DNA of 34,930 nucleotides from Spirochaetales bacterium (GTDB lineage Bacteria > Spirochaetota > Spirochaetia > DSM-27196 > SLST01): contig SKZO01000055.1 in the NCBI GenBank assembly GCA_007127335.1, positions 1 through 34,930 on the forward strand, given 5' to 3'. This document shows positions 34,578-34,930 of this stretch, in pieces (position 1 is the stretch's first letter; every line of letters begins with the position of its first letter). Made by a program: the position numbers and the translations under genes. The notes beneath the pieces were generated by a model. The model ran no database searches and had not been told where the DNA came from. It saw nothing but the letters and a program-made list of their open reading frames with translations.

Positions 34578-34930
34578 CTGGCCCGGCTCGCCCGGACATC
34601 ACCGTACAAGAGACTCGTGTTGCCGCTCGTTGTGATTCTGCTCTTCTCCGGCTGCCGCTGGCGGATGTTCGAGTCCGTTGAGATCAAGGCAGGACCGACG
34701 CTGCAACTGCCCGGAGGGACGATTCGTCGCGCGATCTCCGAGCTCGACCAGTTCGCGGACCTCGAACGACAGCTCGCCGACGCCTTCGACTCCGGCGAGC
34801 GCACCGCTACCGATCCCTACACCTATCGCGGTACCGCCAAACCCCTCTCGGTCTCGGTCGACGACTTCTTCGACGACGCCGAGATCAACCAGACCGTCGA
34901 CATGACCGACGTCGAGTTCGAGGAGATAGA
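34578..34930 (+). CDS. Putative lipoprotein, N-terminal part (cut by window edge)
   Basis: An open frame to the window edge encoding a basic start, a hydrophobic stretch and the lipobox LFSGC, then a hydrophilic, Asp/Glu-rich mature part (for example SVSVDDFFDDAEINQTVD). It should be a lipid-anchored envelope protein. The family is unknown to me. The start is uncertain. No ATG exists in frame; GTG 34617 would remove the positive n-region and has only a weak ribosome binding site, while CTG 34578 yields a complete signal peptide (LARLARTSPYKRLVLPLVV) and has GAGGGGG about seven bases upstream. I annotate from the CTG with reserve. The stop lies outside the window. Confidence 0.6.
   Translation, partial: MARLARTSPYKRLVLPLVVILLFSGCRWRMFESVEIKAGPTLQLPGGTIRRAISELDQFADLERQLADAFDSGERTATDPYTYRGTAKPLSVSVDDFFDDAEINQTVDMTDVEFEEI

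Noticed and set aside
34564-34632. Short ATG-initiated frame at 34564 as a leader peptide
   Set aside because: It is about 23 codons of non-descript sequence overlapping the lipoprotein signal peptide; nothing supports translation.

Overview
The window reads as chromosomal core sequence of a GC-rich, free-living spirochaete (Spirochaetales). Three things point that way. A BMP-type ABC transporter operon sits behind an FMN riboswitch and has the gene order of the treponemal riboflavin transporter rfuABCD. The rpsF-ssb-rpsR-[DUF2232]-rplI-dnaB and rpsB-tsf-frr-uppS-cdsA-rseP runs resemble treponemal order. No phage, insertion sequence or CRISPR array is visible. The species cannot be named from the sequence alone.

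Layout, left to right. 1-987 (minus): hisC (cut by the window edge) and a small DUF3783-like gene, divergent from clpB (1074-3656, plus). argH (3748-5190, plus) runs into the tail of the minus-strand operon rfuA-rfuB-rfuC-rfuD (9533 down to 5104), which is led by an FMN riboswitch. Divergent from it is an FGGY-type sugar kinase, followed by a small membrane protein gene. 11604-18961 (minus) is a nitrogen-control cluster: a NifA/NtrC-type sigma-54 activator, amtB, a PII gene and a very large glnE. Next come pyk and a hypothetical gene (minus), then the plus-strand replication/ribosome operon rpsF-ssb-rpsR-DUF2232-rplI-dnaB-comFB-like (21513-25856). Convergent to it is a long, tightly overlapped minus-strand run: DUF4321-like, maf, rpsB, tsf, frr, uppS, cdsA, rseP and a beta-propeller protein. 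The right edge holds tRNA-Arg(CCG) and the start of a lipoprotein gene.

The most unusual content is the nitrogen cluster. GlnE is 1271 residues instead of about 950. Its first ~275 residues look like the C-terminal regulatory part of GlnD, with two ACT-like domains. The neighbouring PII protein has Ile where the uridylylated Tyr51 should be. Together these suggest a rewired circuit in which GlnE senses the nitrogen signal itself and PII uridylylation is bypassed. A candidate sigma-54 promoter and upstream inverted repeats lie in front of amtB, directly downstream of the activator gene.

Other points of note are four genes whose predicted -10 box lies only 6-9 bases from the start codon and which lack a Shine-Dalgarno sequence (candidate leaderless mRNAs), an FMN riboswitch with an abnormal P2 loop, unusual low-complexity extensions on ribosomal proteins S18, S2 and L9, and the absence of dxr between cdsA and rseP.
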